Assembly: GCA_965204905.1 (NCBI GenBank) | Contig: OZ242042.1 | Span: forward strand, 2,170,001-2,234,000 | Source: Bin87 sp965204905 | GTDB lineage: Bacteria > Chloroflexota > Dehalococcoidia > Lucifugimonadales > UBA3495 | Direction of reading: 5' to 3' | Length of the DNA stretch: 64,000 nucleotides | Part shown: positions 16,901-26,705 of the stretch, in pieces | How the letters are laid out: each line of letters starts with the position of its first letter | How positions within the stretch are numbered: position 1 is the first letter of the stretch | Program-made: the position numbers and the translations under genes | Notes under the pieces: model-generated | The model's database searches: none | Seen by the model: only the letters and a program-made list of their open reading frames with translations | What the model was told of the DNA's origin: nothing

Positions 16901-19900
16901 ATGAATTCGCTCAAAGAACTGGCCCAGTCCGGTGGCTTATATTCCCCGGAGCAAGAGCATGACGCCTGTGGCGTCGGCATGGTTGCCAACATCAAGGGCG
17001 ACAAGACGCACTCCATCATCACTGAATCCCTGCAAGTGCTCGACAACCTGGGCCATCGGGGCGCGTCCGGTTCGGATCCGGACACTGGCGACGGCGCCGG
17101 CATTCTGGTGCAGATGCCCGATGCCTTTTTCCGCAAGGCGGCCAACCAGCAAGGAATATCGCTGCCTGCCGAGGGAGAATACGGCGTCGGGATGGTTTTC
17201 CTGCCGCAGGACGGCGCTGCGGTCGCCGCGTGTGTTTCCCATATCGAGAGCGTGGTCGCCAACGAGGGCTTGACCTTGCTGGGCTGGCGCGACGTTCCGC
17301 TGGATCACACCCAGATTGGCCGCGACGCCCGCGCGGTTTGCCCGACCATCAGACAATTCTTCGTGGGGAAAGGCACGGCCAACACGCCGGAGCGGGCGGC
17401 TTTTGAGCGCAAGCTCTACGTCGTTCGGAAAGTCATTTCCAATACCGTAGCTGAAACCGGCATCACCGAAGACGACGCGGACTTTTTCTACGTGTGCAGC
17501 CTGAGCTGCAACACCGTGGTCTATAAGGGATTGCTGGTTTCGTATCAGTTGTCCCGTTTTTACCGGGACCTGAACGACGAATCGCTGGTGTCTGCCTTTG
17601 CGCTGGTACATTCCCGGTTCAGCACCAACACGCTGGGACACTGGAAGCTGGCGCATCCTTACCGCTACCTGGCCCACAACGGCGAGATCAACACGCTGCG
17701 CGGAAACATCAACTGGATGCACGCCCGCGAGCAGCAGTTCAGTTCCCCGCTGTACGGCGACGACATCCACAAGCTGGCGCCCATCTGCGACCCCATGGCC
17801 AGCGACACGGCCAGTTTCGACAACGCCCTAGAACTGCTGGTGATGACCGGCCGCGAACTGGCCCACGCCATGCTGATGATGATTCCCGAAGCGTGGGACC
17901 AGCACGAAACCATGTCGCAGGAAAAGAAGGACTTTTACGAGTTCCATTCCTGCATGATGGAGCCGTGGGACGGCCCGGCCATGATGCTGGCGACCGATGG
18001 CAAGGACGTGTGCGCCGTGCTGGACCGCAACGGTTTGCGTCCATTCCGCTACACCGTCACGCACGACGACAAGCTAGTCATGGCGTCGGAGACGGGCGTG
18101 CTGGACCTTCCGCCCGAGAGCGTCAGGGAGAAGGGCCGGTTGCAGCCGGGTCGGATGTTCCTGGTCAGCTTCGATGAGGGGCGGATAATTGGCGACGAGG
18201 AGTTGAAGCACACGCTCTCCAGTCAGCAGCCCTACGGCGAATGGTTGAAAGAGAACAAGGTCGCGCTGGACGACCTTCCGAAAGCCGTGCCCGAACCATC
18301 CGTCGGCGGCGGGAATTTACGTCAGCAGCAGCGGGCGTTCGGATATACCATCGAAGAGTTGCGGATGCTCACTACGCCGATGGCGGCAGCCGGATATGAA
18401 GCAATCGGCTCCATGGGCAACGATGCGTCCCTGGCAGTACTTTCTGACCAGAACCGTTCGCTTTTTGACTACTTCAAGCAACTGTTCGCGCAGGTTTCCA
18501 ACCCGCCGCTGGACGCGATCCGGGAGGAACTGGTCACCTCGCTGGAGGCTTTTGTAGGCAGCGAACAGAACCTGTTTGAGGAAACACCGCTGCACTGCCG
18601 GCAACTGCGCCTGAAGTCCCCGCTGCTCACGGACGAAGAGCTGGCGCGAATCCGCGCGTTGGACTTGCCCGGCCTGTCATCGGCGACGTTGTCCACCTTG
18701 TTCGATGCCGACACGGGTTCGCTGCAATCTGCGTTGGACAACCTCTGTGATGCTGCATCCCAGGCCATCGAGGACGGGAAGAACATCATCATCCTGTCCG
18801 ACCGGGGCGTGAACGCCAACCATGCGCCCATCCCCAGCCTGCTCGCTACCAGCGCCGTCCATCATCACCTTACGCGCGCTGGCACGCGCACGCGGGTTGG
18901 TCTGGTCGTAGAGTCCGGGGAACCGCGCGAGGTGCAGCACTTCTGCTTGCTGATCGGTTACGGCGCGGGCGGCATCAACCCATATCTGGCCCTTGAGTCG
19001 GTGCGGGATCTCGCCGAGCGCGGCGAATTGAACGGCACCAAACCGGACTATGCCGTCTATAATTTCATCAAAGCCAATGAAAAGGGCATCCTCAAGGTGA
19101 TGTCCAAGATGGGCATTTCCACGGTGCAATCCTACCGGGGCGCGCAGATTTTTGAAGCCATCGGCTTGGACGACGACCTGGTTGAACGGTACTTCACTCG
19201 CACACCCTCGCGCATCCAGGGAATAGGTCTGGACATCGTAGAAGAGGAAACCCTACAGCGGCATCGCTCCGCTTTCGATGATCCCTTCGTTCCGGGGATG
19301 CAGGAACTTGACATGGGCGGGCAGTACCAATGGCGGCGGCACGGCGAGTTCCATCAGTGGAACCCGGAAGCCATCGCCAAGCTCCAGTACGCCACCCGCT
19401 CCAACGACCCGCGGGCCTACCGCGAGTTTGCCGACGAAGTGAACGACCAGAGCCGCAAGATGGCGACGCTGCGCGGCCTGCTGGAATTCAAGGACGGCAA
19501 GCCTGTCTCCATTGATGAGGTTGAGCCGGCCGTTGAGATCGTCAAACGCTTCGCCACTGGCGCAATCTCCCTCGGTTCCATCAGCCGCGAGGCGCACGAG
19601 ACCATGGCCATCGCCATGAACCAGCTGGGAGCGCGTAGCAACACCGGCGAGGGTGGTGAGGACTTTCACCGTTACACGCTGGATGACAACGGAGACAACC
19701 GCTCCAGCGCGATCAAGCAGGTTGCTTCAGGACGTTTCGGCGTTACTCCCAACTACCTGGTAAACGCCACCGACCTTCAGATCAAGATGGCGCAGGGATC
19801 CAAGCCCGGCGAGGGTGGGCAGCTGCCCGGTCACAAGGTTGACGAGTACATCGGGTGGGTGCGCCATACCACGCCGGGCGTAGAGCTGATTTCGCCGCCG

Positions 19901-21442
19901 CCGCATCACGACATTTATTCCATTGAGGACCTGGCGCAGCTAATCCACGATTTGAAGAACATCAACCCCGAGGCTCGCATCCACGTCAAGCTAGTGTCCG
20001 AAGTGGGGGTTGGCACCATCGCCGCCGGCGTATCCAAGGGCCATGGCGACGTGGTGCTGATCAGCGGACATGACGGGGGAACCGGCGCGTCGCCGGAGTC
20101 TTCCATCAAGCACGCCGGCCTGCCCTGGGAACTGGGCGTTGCAGAGACGCAGCAGGTACTGGTCGCCAATGACCTTCGGGGGCGCATCGTAGTGCAAACC
20201 GACGGCCAGTTAAAGACTGGCCGGGACGTTGCCATCGCGGCGCTGCTTGGCGCGGAAGAGTTCGGCATGGCAACCGCTGCCCTCATCGTCAACGGCTGCA
20301 TCATGCTGCGAAAGTGCCACCTGAACACCTGCTCAGTGGGCATTGCGACCCAGGACCCGGAACTGCGTAAGCGTTTCGCCGGTCAACCGGGTCATCTGGT
20401 CAACTACTTCTACTTCGTCGCGGAAGAATTGCGGGAGATCATGGCGGAACTTGGCTTCCGCACCGTCGCCCAAATGGTGGGACGGGTCGATAAGCTGGAA
20501 ACCCGGAAAGCCGTTGACCACTGGAAGGCCGCAGGCATCGACCTCTCAAAACTGCTGACGATCCCAGCCAGGGCCGAGCGCGTCCAGACTTATTGCTGCA
20601 TCGAGCAGGATCACGGGCTGCACAAAGCCCTTGACCACCAGCTCATCGCCCAGGCCCAGCCGGCGATAGAAAGCGGGACACCGGTGGAGATCAGTTTGCC
20701 CGTGTCCAATGCCAACCGCACGGTTGGAGCCATGCTCAGCGGTCGGGTTGCCCGCAAGTACGGCGAAGAGGGTTTGCCGGACGATACCATCAAGATTAGT
20801 CTGGCCGGTTCCGGCGGACAGAGTTTTGGGGCTTTCCTTGCTCCGGGAGTTTCCGTGCGCCTGGCCGGGGACACCAACGACTACATGGGCAAGGGCATCG
20901 GCGGCGGTCGCATCGTCATCGTGCCGCCTGAGGGGTCCGGCTTTGTGCCTGAGGACAACATCATTATCGGCAACGTGGCCCTTTACGGCGCCACCGGGGG
21001 CGACGTGTTCATCCGGGGACGCGCCGGCGAGCGGTTCGCCGTCCGCAACAGCGGCGCCCGCGCGGTGGTTGAGGGAGTCGGGGACCATGGTTGCGAGTAC
21101 ATGACCGGCGGCGTTGTCGCGGTCATCGGGAGCGCGGGGCGCAACTTTGCCGCCGGAATGAGCGGAGGCATAGCCTTCGTTTACGACCCGGACGGCGACT
21201 TCCACATCCGATTCAACGACGGCATGGCCGACCTGGAAGATCTGACCGAACAAGAGGACATCGACCTACTGCATGGCCTCCTCACCGAGCACCTGGAGCG
21301 AACCGGCAGCGGGCCGGCGCAGCGTATCCTGGACGACTGGAGGGCCAGCGTCAGCAAGTTCCGCAAGGTGATGCCGCGGGATTATCGTCGGGTTCTTCAG
21401 GAGCGCGCCCAACGGCAAGCAGAAGAGTTGGTAACGGTTTAA
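16901..21442 (+). CDS. gltB: Glutamate synthase large (alpha) subunit
   Basis: 1513 residues, the usual GltB size. A 22-residue propeptide ends before the Ntn-hydrolase nucleophile Cys23 (DACGVGMVA). The amidotransferase domain runs to about residue 430. A central domain and the FMN barrel follow, including GEGGQLPGHKVDEYIGWVR and SGHDGGTGASPESSIKHAG. The 3Fe-4S segment is CHLNTCSVGIATQDP, and the C-terminal beta-helix (GXXG repeats) is at about 1260-1450. It transfers glutamine amide nitrogen to 2-oxoglutarate. gltD starts 1 nt after its stop, so the two subunits are co-translated. Confidence 0.98.
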   Translation: MNSLKELAQSGGLYSPEQEHDACGVGMVANIKGDKTHSIITESLQVLDNLGHRGASGSDPDTGDGAGILVQMPDAFFRKAANQQGISLPAEGEYGVGMVFLPQDGAAVAACVSHIESVVANEGLTLLGWRDVPLDHTQIGRDARAVCPTIRQFFVGKGTANTPERAAFERKLYVVRKVISNTVAETGITEDDADFFYVCSLSCNTVVYKGLLVSYQLSRFYRDLNDESLVSAFALVHSRFSTNTLGHWKLAHPYRYLAHNGEINTLRGNINWMHAREQQFSSPLYGDDIHKLAPICDPMASDTASFDNALELLVMTGRELAHAMLMMIPEAWDQHETMSQEKKDFYEFHSCMMEPWDGPAMMLATDGKDVCAVLDRNGLRPFRYTVTHDDKLVMASETGVLDLPPESVREKGRLQPGRMFLVSFDEGRIIGDEELKHTLSSQQPYGEWLKENKVALDDLPKAVPEPSVGGGNLRQQQRAFGYTIEELRMLTTPMAAAGYEAIGSMGNDASLAVLSDQNRSLFDYFKQLFAQVSNPPLDAIREELVTSLEAFVGSEQNLFEETPLHCRQLRLKSPLLTDEELARIRALDLPGLSSATLSTLFDADTGSLQSALDNLCDAASQAIEDGKNIIILSDRGVNANHAPIPSLLATSAVHHHLTRAGTRTRVGLVVESGEPREVQHFCLLIGYGAGGINPYLALESVRDLAERGELNGTKPDYAVYNFIKANEKGILKVMSKMGISTVQSYRGAQIFEAIGLDDDLVERYFTRTPSRIQGIGLDIVEEETLQRHRSAFDDPFVPGMQELDMGGQYQWRRHGEFHQWNPEAIAKLQYATRSNDPRAYREFADEVNDQSRKMATLRGLLEFKDGKPVSIDEVEPAVEIVKRFATGAISLGSISREAHETMAIAMNQLGARSNTGEGGEDFHRYTLDDNGDNRSSAIKQVASGRFGVTPNYLVNATDLQIKMAQGSKPGEGGQLPGHKVDEYIGWVRHTTPGVELISPPPHHDIYSIEDLAQLIHDLKNINPEARIHVKLVSEVGVGTIAAGVSKGHGDVVLISGHDGGTGASPESSIKHAGLPWELGVAETQQVLVANDLRGRIVVQTDGQLKTGRDVAIAALLGAEEFGMATAALIVNGCIMLRKCHLNTCSVGIATQDPELRKRFAGQPGHLVNYFYFVAEELREIMAELGFRTVAQMVGRVDKLETRKAVDHWKAAGIDLSKLLTIPARAERVQTYCCIEQDHGLHKALDHQLIAQAQPAIESGTPVEISLPVSNANRTVGAMLSGRVARKYGEEGLPDDTIKISLAGSGGQSFGAFLAPGVSVRLAGDTNDYMGKGIGGGRIVIVPPEGSGFVPEDNIIIGNVALYGATGGDVFIRGRAGERFAVRNSGARAVVEGVGDHGCEYMTGGVVAVIGSAGRNFAAGMSGGIAFVYDPDGDFHIRFNDGMADLEDLTEQEDIDLLHGLLTEHLERTGSGPAQRILDDWRASVSKFRKVMPRDYRRVLQERAQRQAEELVTV

Positions 21443-21443
21443 A

Positions 21444-22895
21444 ATGGGCAAAGTCACCGGATTCATGGAGTTTGGGCGCTACGGCCCAGACCGCCGCTCC
21501 CCGGTAGAGCGTGTCGGAGATTATCGGGAGTATTACCACCGCTGGTCGGATCAACAGGCCCAAGAGCAGGGCGGGCGGTGCATGGATTGCGCCGTGCCTT
21601 TTTGCCACATGGGTTGCCCGCTCGGCAACGTCATCCCCGAGTTCAACCACCAAGTGTACCTGGGCAACTGGGAGCGCGCGCTGGAGGTGCTGCTCAGCAC
21701 CAACAACTTCCCTGAGTTCACCGGACGCATCTGCCCGGCTCCCTGTGAAGCTTCGTGCGTGCTGAGCATCAATGAAGACCCGGTTACAATTGAGTACATC
21801 GAAAAGGAAATCAGCGACCGCGGTTTCGAGCAGGGCTGGATCAAGCCGGCGCCTCCGGAGACACGCACCGGCAAAACCGTTGCCGTAGTGGGCAGTGGTC
21901 CCTCTGGCCTCGCCGCCGCTCAGCAGCTCAACCGGGCTGGACACACCGTTACCGTTTTGGAACGCGCCGACTACATCGGCGGCCTGTTGATGCTGGGCAT
22001 CCCGGACTTCAAGCTCGAAAAGTCGGTTGTCCGTCGCCGCGTTGAATTGATGGAGGCCGAAGGGATCGAGTTCCGTACCGGCGTCAACGTGGGGGTCAAA
22101 TATCCGGCTGAACAACTGCTGCAAGAGTACGACGCGGTGTGTCTCACGGGTGGCTCTACCCAAGCCAGGGATCTGGAAGTGCCCGGCCGGGAACTGGATG
22201 GCGTTCATTTCGCCATGGAATACCTACCCCAGCAAAACCGGACGCTGGCCGGCGAGACCGTCAATGATCAGATCAGCGCCGAAGGGAAGCGCGTGATCAT
22301 CCTCGGCGGCGGGGACACCGGCGCCGACTGCCTGGGCACTGCGCATCGCCAGGGCGCGGAAATCGTGCATCAATTTGAGCTGCTGCCTGAACCTCCCGAA
22401 ACGCGCCCGGACGACAACCCCTGGCCGCAGTGGCCCATGATTCTGCGGACTTCCGGCGCGCATGAAGAGGGCGGTATCCGGGACTACAACATTCTCACCA
22501 AGTCTCTCACCGGCGAAAACGGGCAGGTAAGCAAGCTGCACGCCGTTCGCGTGGACTGGACCAAGGGAGACAATGGCCGGTTCCAGATGTCGGAGGTGCC
22601 GGGGAGCGAATTTTCGGTTGACGCCGACCTGGTTCTGCTCGCCATGGGCTTCCTACATCCTGAACACGGCGGCATGTTGGAACAACTGGGCGTAGAACTG
22701 GACCCGCGCGGCAACGTCAAGGTGGACGAGAACAAGATGACTTCGGTGCCGGGCGTGTTCGCCGGCGGCGACATGGTACGCGGCCAATCCCTAGTGGTAT
22801 GGGCAATCGCTGAGGGCCGCGACGTAGCCCGCGGCATAGACGGCTATCTCTCTTCCGGCGTCACTCACCTGCCCCGCTCCGCTGCTGCCGTGTAG
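21444..22895 (+). CDS. gltD: Glutamate synthase small (beta) subunit
   Basis: 483 residues. The N-terminal 4Fe-4S region has two Cys clusters, CMDCAVPFCHMGC and CPAPCEASC. The FAD dinucleotide-binding motif VVGSGPSGLAAAQQL is near residue 150 and the NADPH site VIILGGGDTGADCLG near 283; the C-terminal FAD segment GVFAGGDMVRGQSLVVWAI completes the fold. It supplies electrons from NADPH to GltB. A short palindrome lies just past its stop. Confidence 0.97.
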   Translation: MGKVTGFMEFGRYGPDRRSPVERVGDYREYYHRWSDQQAQEQGGRCMDCAVPFCHMGCPLGNVIPEFNHQVYLGNWERALEVLLSTNNFPEFTGRICPAPCEASCVLSINEDPVTIEYIEKEISDRGFEQGWIKPAPPETRTGKTVAVVGSGPSGLAAAQQLNRAGHTVTVLERADYIGGLLMLGIPDFKLEKSVVRRRVELMEAEGIEFRTGVNVGVKYPAEQLLQEYDAVCLTGGSTQARDLEVPGRELDGVHFAMEYLPQQNRTLAGETVNDQISAEGKRVIILGGGDTGADCLGTAHRQGAEIVHQFELLPEPPETRPDDNPWPQWPMILRTSGAHEEGGIRDYNILTKSLTGENGQVSKLHAVRVDWTKGDNGRFQMSEVPGSEFSVDADLVLLAMGFLHPEHGGMLEQLGVELDPRGNVKVDENKMTSVPGVFAGGDMVRGQSLVVWAIAEGRDVARGIDGYLSSGVTHLPRSAAAV

Positions 22896-22926
22896 CCGGC
22901 GAAAGTATCGCACGCATTCACAGCAG

Positions 22927-22945
22927 GGCAGGTTTGAAACCTGCC
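22927..22945. repeat. Short palindrome after gltD
   Basis: GGCAGGTTTGAAACCTGCC is a perfect 9-bp inverted repeat with one central base, flanked by CAGCAG and TCTAC. It resembles the small intergenic palindromes ending GTAG-type at 59181 and 36562. No U-tract follows. Confidence 0.5.
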
Positions 22946-23072
22946 TCTACTTTTGCTCCTCCAGCGGCGCAAGTATCCGGTTGACATCCGCGTGGACGGT
23001 GGGACGATCAGCGGCAAATGCGATAAAATCAGGCGACGCCTTTCATCACCAGCACTGGCGAGGTTTGCGACA

Positions 23073-23459
23073 ATGCCCATAGACAGTAACCGCGTGGTCT
23101 TTCCGCCGGAGGGATGGCAGAACTCTCTGCAAGCTGAGCACGTCGGTCCTGACCGGTTCGGCAACGGCCAAATGTATGACGCCAGCTTCGGTGGGTCTCC
23201 TCTGGTAAGGCTCATCTACGACGCGCGGGACGATCAGATCACCGTGCGCTGCCTGCGTTGCGACCAGCAGGATCAAGCCGGCGGACGCTTTCAGGACTAC
23301 CGCATGGTCGGCATTGTCAGCATCAATGCCACTGCCCTCCTGATACCCATGAACACCCCCCGCATCATAAAGCACCTTGCGGACACCCATGATGAAGACC
23401 TGGGGGGCATGGACGACACGGACTTTTTCAACTGCCTGCTCGATTGCTGCGAGCTGTAA
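23073..23459 (+). CDS. Hypothetical protein
   Basis: 128 residues from ATG 23073, which has GAGG about 10 nt upstream; an open frame from 22953 would add 40 residues that run through the palindrome-rich intergenic stretch. I do not recognise the family. Visible features are an acidic character, RCLRCDQQD near residue 67, and a C-terminus rich in Cys (NCLLDCCEL). There is no signal peptide or membrane helix. The stop lies 17 nt before the GMC oxidoreductase start, so it may be co-transcribed with it. Confidence 0.55.
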   Translation: MPIDSNRVVFPPEGWQNSLQAEHVGPDRFGNGQMYDASFGGSPLVRLIYDARDDQITVRCLRCDQQDQAGGRFQDYRMVGIVSINATALLIPMNTPRIIKHLADTHDEDLGGMDDTDFFNCLLDCCEL

Positions 23460-23476
23460 ATCCGAAGAGGATTGTT

Positions 23477-25027
23477 ATGAATTACGATTTCATCATCGTT
23501 GGCGGCGGTTCCGCCGGTTGTACCCTCGCTTCGCGGCTGACCGAAGACCCGAGCGTTTCGGTCTTGCTACTTGAGGCGGGGCCGGACTATCCTGACTTTG
23601 AGCATCTGCCGGTTGATTTGAAACAGGGCAACAACGTTTGGCGTTCTGCCTACGGGGACCATAGTTGGGGCTACCTAGCCAAGGGAACGCCTCAACAGGA
23701 AGAACCCATCATCATCCCACGCGGCAAGGCCATGGGCGGTTCCAGCAGCATCAACGGCCAGGTTCTTTTCCGCGGCGTCCCTGAGGATTATGACAACTGG
23801 GCCATCTGGGGCAACGACGAATGGTCGTTCACCAGGGTGCTGCCCTACTTCCGCCGGCTGGAGAACGACCTGGATTTCGCCGGCGACGACTTTCACGGAG
23901 ACAGCGGGCCCATTCCGGTGCGCCGCTACCGACGGGAAGAGTGGTTGCCCGTAGCCGAGGCTTTCTACGACACCTGCCGCGCCCTGGGGTTCCCGGAAGA
24001 CCCCGACCAGAATCACCCGGATTCCAACGGCATCGCCGCGCGACCGCTGAACAACATCGACGGCGTGCGCATGAGCACGTCTCTGACCTACCTCTCCATG
24101 GCCCGACACCGCCTGAACCTGACCGTGCGCGGCAGCGTTGTAGTGCGGCGCATCCTCTTCGAGGGGAAAAAGGCAGTCGGCATTGAGGCGGAAAGCGGGG
24201 GAGACGCTTTTGAGATCTACGGCGACCAGATCATTCTCAGCGGCGGCGCTATCGCATCCCCGCAGATACTGCTGCTTTCAGGCGTCGGGCCGGCCGACCA
24301 CCTTCAGGAGATGGGCATCCCCCTGATTCACGAACTAACCGGCGTGGGCGATAATCTACGCGATCACCCGGCGGTGTTCAGCCTGTTCCGCGGGATTGGA
24401 GACCCGCCGGACCTGGACTCTCCCAGCATCCAGGTCGGCCTGCGCTACAGTCCGGAGGGCACCGGCACGCGCGGGGATATCCAGCTGGCTCCCATCCTGA
24501 TGACCAGCGAACACCGCCCGGCCAGCGTGAACATTGAGACCGACGATTTCCACTTCGGGTTCAGCGCCGCGCTACAGAACGCCTCTACCGCCGGCCGGCT
24601 GAGGCTTGCCTCTACTGACCCCCACGTGCAGCCCGACCTTTTCTACGACTACCTCTCCGACCCAGTAGATCGCCAGCGGATGCGGGCGGCAGTACGCCTG
24701 GGATTGCGGATTGCCGAACAGCCCACGTTCCAGGAGTTTGTGGCGGAGCGGCTCTCGCCAACGGATGAGGACCTGGCCTCCGACGCAGCCCTGGATCAGT
24801 GGATGCTGCGCAACGCTTACACCCAGCACCACTCGTCGGGCACCTGCAAGATGGGACCCGGTTCCGACCTGGATGCCGTGGTTGACCAGTATTGCCACGT
24901 TTACGGTATGCAGAATCTCAGAGTCGTGGACGCCTCGGTGATGCCTGACGTTATCCGCGCCAACACCAACGCCACAACCATTATGATTGCCGAGCGCGTC
25001 GCCGATTTCATCAAGGAAGGTAAGTAA
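23477..25027 (+). CDS. GMC-family FAD oxidoreductase (choline dehydrogenase-like)
   Basis: 516 residues. The N-terminal FAD-binding motif YDFIIVGGGSAGCTLASRL is followed by GMC signature 1 (PRGKAMGGSSSINGQVLFRG) and signature 2 (LSGGAIASPQILLLSGVG). The C-terminal active-site region contains HHSSGTCKMG with the catalytic His and ends with VVDASVMPDVIRANTNATT. The family oxidises alcohols to aldehydes. Substrate is unknown. The start is ATG 23477 rather than the upstream in-frame codon at 23444, which overlaps the previous gene. The fumarase gene begins 1 nt after its stop. Confidence 0.94.
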   Translation: MNYDFIIVGGGSAGCTLASRLTEDPSVSVLLLEAGPDYPDFEHLPVDLKQGNNVWRSAYGDHSWGYLAKGTPQQEEPIIIPRGKAMGGSSSINGQVLFRGVPEDYDNWAIWGNDEWSFTRVLPYFRRLENDLDFAGDDFHGDSGPIPVRRYRREEWLPVAEAFYDTCRALGFPEDPDQNHPDSNGIAARPLNNIDGVRMSTSLTYLSMARHRLNLTVRGSVVVRRILFEGKKAVGIEAESGGDAFEIYGDQIILSGGAIASPQILLLSGVGPADHLQEMGIPLIHELTGVGDNLRDHPAVFSLFRGIGDPPDLDSPSIQVGLRYSPEGTGTRGDIQLAPILMTSEHRPASVNIETDDFHFGFSAALQNASTAGRLRLASTDPHVQPDLFYDYLSDPVDRQRMRAAVRLGLRIAEQPTFQEFVAERLSPTDEDLASDAALDQWMLRNAYTQHHSSGTCKMGPGSDLDAVVDQYCHVYGMQNLRVVDASVMPDVIRANTNATTIMIAERVADFIKEGK

Positions 25028-25028
25028 A

Positions 25029-26444
25029 ATGACCAGCGCCAACACCCGTATCGAACGCGACTCCATGGGGGAGATGGAGGTACCCGCCGACGCTCTATAC
25101 GGCGCGTCCACAATGAGGGCAGTGCTCAACTTCCCCATCAGTGACCTCCGTTTCCCGCGACAGTTCATCCGCGCCCTGGGCTTGATCAAATTGGCCTGTG
25201 CGCAAACCTACATGGACCTGGGGGCGCTAGACCCCACGATTGGCAATGCCATAGTCCAGGCGGCGCAGGAAGTTGTTGACGGCAAGCACGACGAGCATTT
25301 CGTGCTGGACATCTTCCAGACCGGCTCCGGAACTTCCACCAACACCAACGCCAACGAAGTCATCGCCAACCGGGCTTCCCAGATCCTCGGCGGCGATTTG
25401 GGGTCACGATTGGTCCATCCCAACGACCACGTGAACCTGGGACAGTCATCCAACGACGTAATCCCCACGTCCATCCATCTGGCAGCACTGTTGGGCATCA
25501 AAGAGGACTTGATACCCGCGTTGGAAGAGTTGCGCGCCGCCTTGCAACAAAAGTCGGACGAGTTCTGGCCTATTGTCAAAACCGGGCGCACTCACCTCCA
25601 GGACGCCACCCCGGTGCGTCTCGGCCAGGAGTTTTCCGGGTACGCCGGCCAGGCTGGGTACAGCATCGCGCGGGCGCGCCGCGCAGAGGAAGCGCTGGCC
25701 GAAGTAGCACTGGGCGGCACCGCCGTAGGCACCGGGGTCAACACCCATCCAGAATCGTCCAGCCGGACCTGCGCTCGGCTTTCGGAACTGACCGGCGTAA
25801 CCATCAGGGAGACGGGAAATCACTTCCAGGCGCAAGCCGCCCTCGACGGTATCGTCGAAGCCAGCGGCCAGCTCAAGACCATCGCGATCAGCATGCATAA
25901 AATTGCCAACGACATTCGGTTCCTGGGCTGCGGGCCTCGGGCCGGGCTGGGCGAAATCAACGTGCCGGAGGTCCAGCCGGGCAGCAGCATAATGCCGGGC
26001 AAGGTGAATCCAGTCATCTCTGAATCAGTCATCCAGGTGTCCGCTCACGTTGTGGGCAATGACGCGGCGGTGGCTTTGGCCGGGGCGGGGGGTTATTTCG
26101 AGCTCAATACCATGATGCCGCTGGCGGCCTACAACCTGCTTCAGTCGGTAGCGCTACTGGCAGCCTCGGCTCGTAACTTCGCTCAGCAGTGCGTCGCAGG
26201 CATCACCGCCACAGACACCGGGCCGGCGATGATAGAAAAAGGGCTGATGCTGGGCACGGCTCTCGCGCCGTCCATCGGTTACGATGCCGCGGCCAGCATT
26301 GCCAAGAAAGCCGCGGATTCCGGGCTTACCATCCGGGAAGTGGCTCGCGCCGAAACCTCTCTCTCCGAGGCGGAACTGAACGAGCTTCTCAATCCCGAAG
26401 AGATGACCAAGCCCAGCCTAGAAGTGCGCGCCGGCGGAGGGTAA
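25029..26444 (+). CDS. fumC: Class II fumarate hydratase
   Basis: 471 residues. The fumarase/aspartase superfamily signature GSSIMPGKVNPVISESV is at about residue 317; TGSGTSTNTNANEVIANRA and GRTHLQDATPVRLGQEFSGY are also present. It interconverts fumarate and malate in the TCA cycle. The start ATG 25029 lies 1 nt past the GMC gene stop with GGAAGG upstream. Aspartate ammonia-lyase is a less likely alternative, since the N-terminal half reads as fumarase (MGEMEVPADALYGASTMRA). The intergenic stretch after it carries the rpoB promoter. Confidence 0.88.
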   Translation: MTSANTRIERDSMGEMEVPADALYGASTMRAVLNFPISDLRFPRQFIRALGLIKLACAQTYMDLGALDPTIGNAIVQAAQEVVDGKHDEHFVLDIFQTGSGTSTNTNANEVIANRASQILGGDLGSRLVHPNDHVNLGQSSNDVIPTSIHLAALLGIKEDLIPALEELRAALQQKSDEFWPIVKTGRTHLQDATPVRLGQEFSGYAGQAGYSIARARRAEEALAEVALGGTAVGTGVNTHPESSSRTCARLSELTGVTIRETGNHFQAQAALDGIVEASGQLKTIAISMHKIANDIRFLGCGPRAGLGEINVPEVQPGSSIMPGKVNPVISESVIQVSAHVVGNDAAVALAGAGGYFELNTMMPLAAYNLLQSVALLAASARNFAQQCVAGITATDTGPAMIEKGLMLGTALAPSIGYDAAASIAKKAADSGLTIREVARAETSLSEAELNELLNPEEMTKPSLEVRAGGG

Positions 26445-26491
26445 ATCGCGGCTCAGATCACCAAAATCCGCTCTTGGGCGACCGGTCTCGG

Positions 26492-26521
26492 TTGACAAAA
26501 ACCCCGGTCCGAGTGTATAGT
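26492..26521 (+). promoter_or_regulatory. rpoBC promoter
   Basis: TTGACA (26492-26497), an 18-nt spacer, then TATAGT (26516-26521). It predicts a leader of about 178 nt before rpoB. rplJL are not upstream here, unlike in many bacteria. Confidence 0.75.
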
Positions 26522-26598
26522 GGCACAACTGTACACGTATGATTGATGTCGCCACTGCCTCGATTTTTCACCTGCTTCCTCTAACCTGAACTGCCTTT

Positions 26599-26630
26599 GA
26601 TTCGGCTTGCCATTGGTGGCGGGCCGAATC
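26599..26630 (+). promoter_or_regulatory. Hairpin in the rpoB leader
   Basis: GATTCGGC pairs with GCCGAATC (8 bp), and inside, across a TT/GG internal loop, GCCA pairs with TGGC around TTGG. It sits midway in the predicted leader. The 3' side is followed by GTTGTGTTT, so it could act as a weak attenuator. Function is inferred only from position. Confidence 0.4.
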
Positions 26631-26705
26631 GTTGTGTTTATTCAAGCCTCGCAAGGAGCAGGCTGCGTCCAGTTAATCCCCGTACCCGCCAGGAGTGTCG
26701 ATCTT

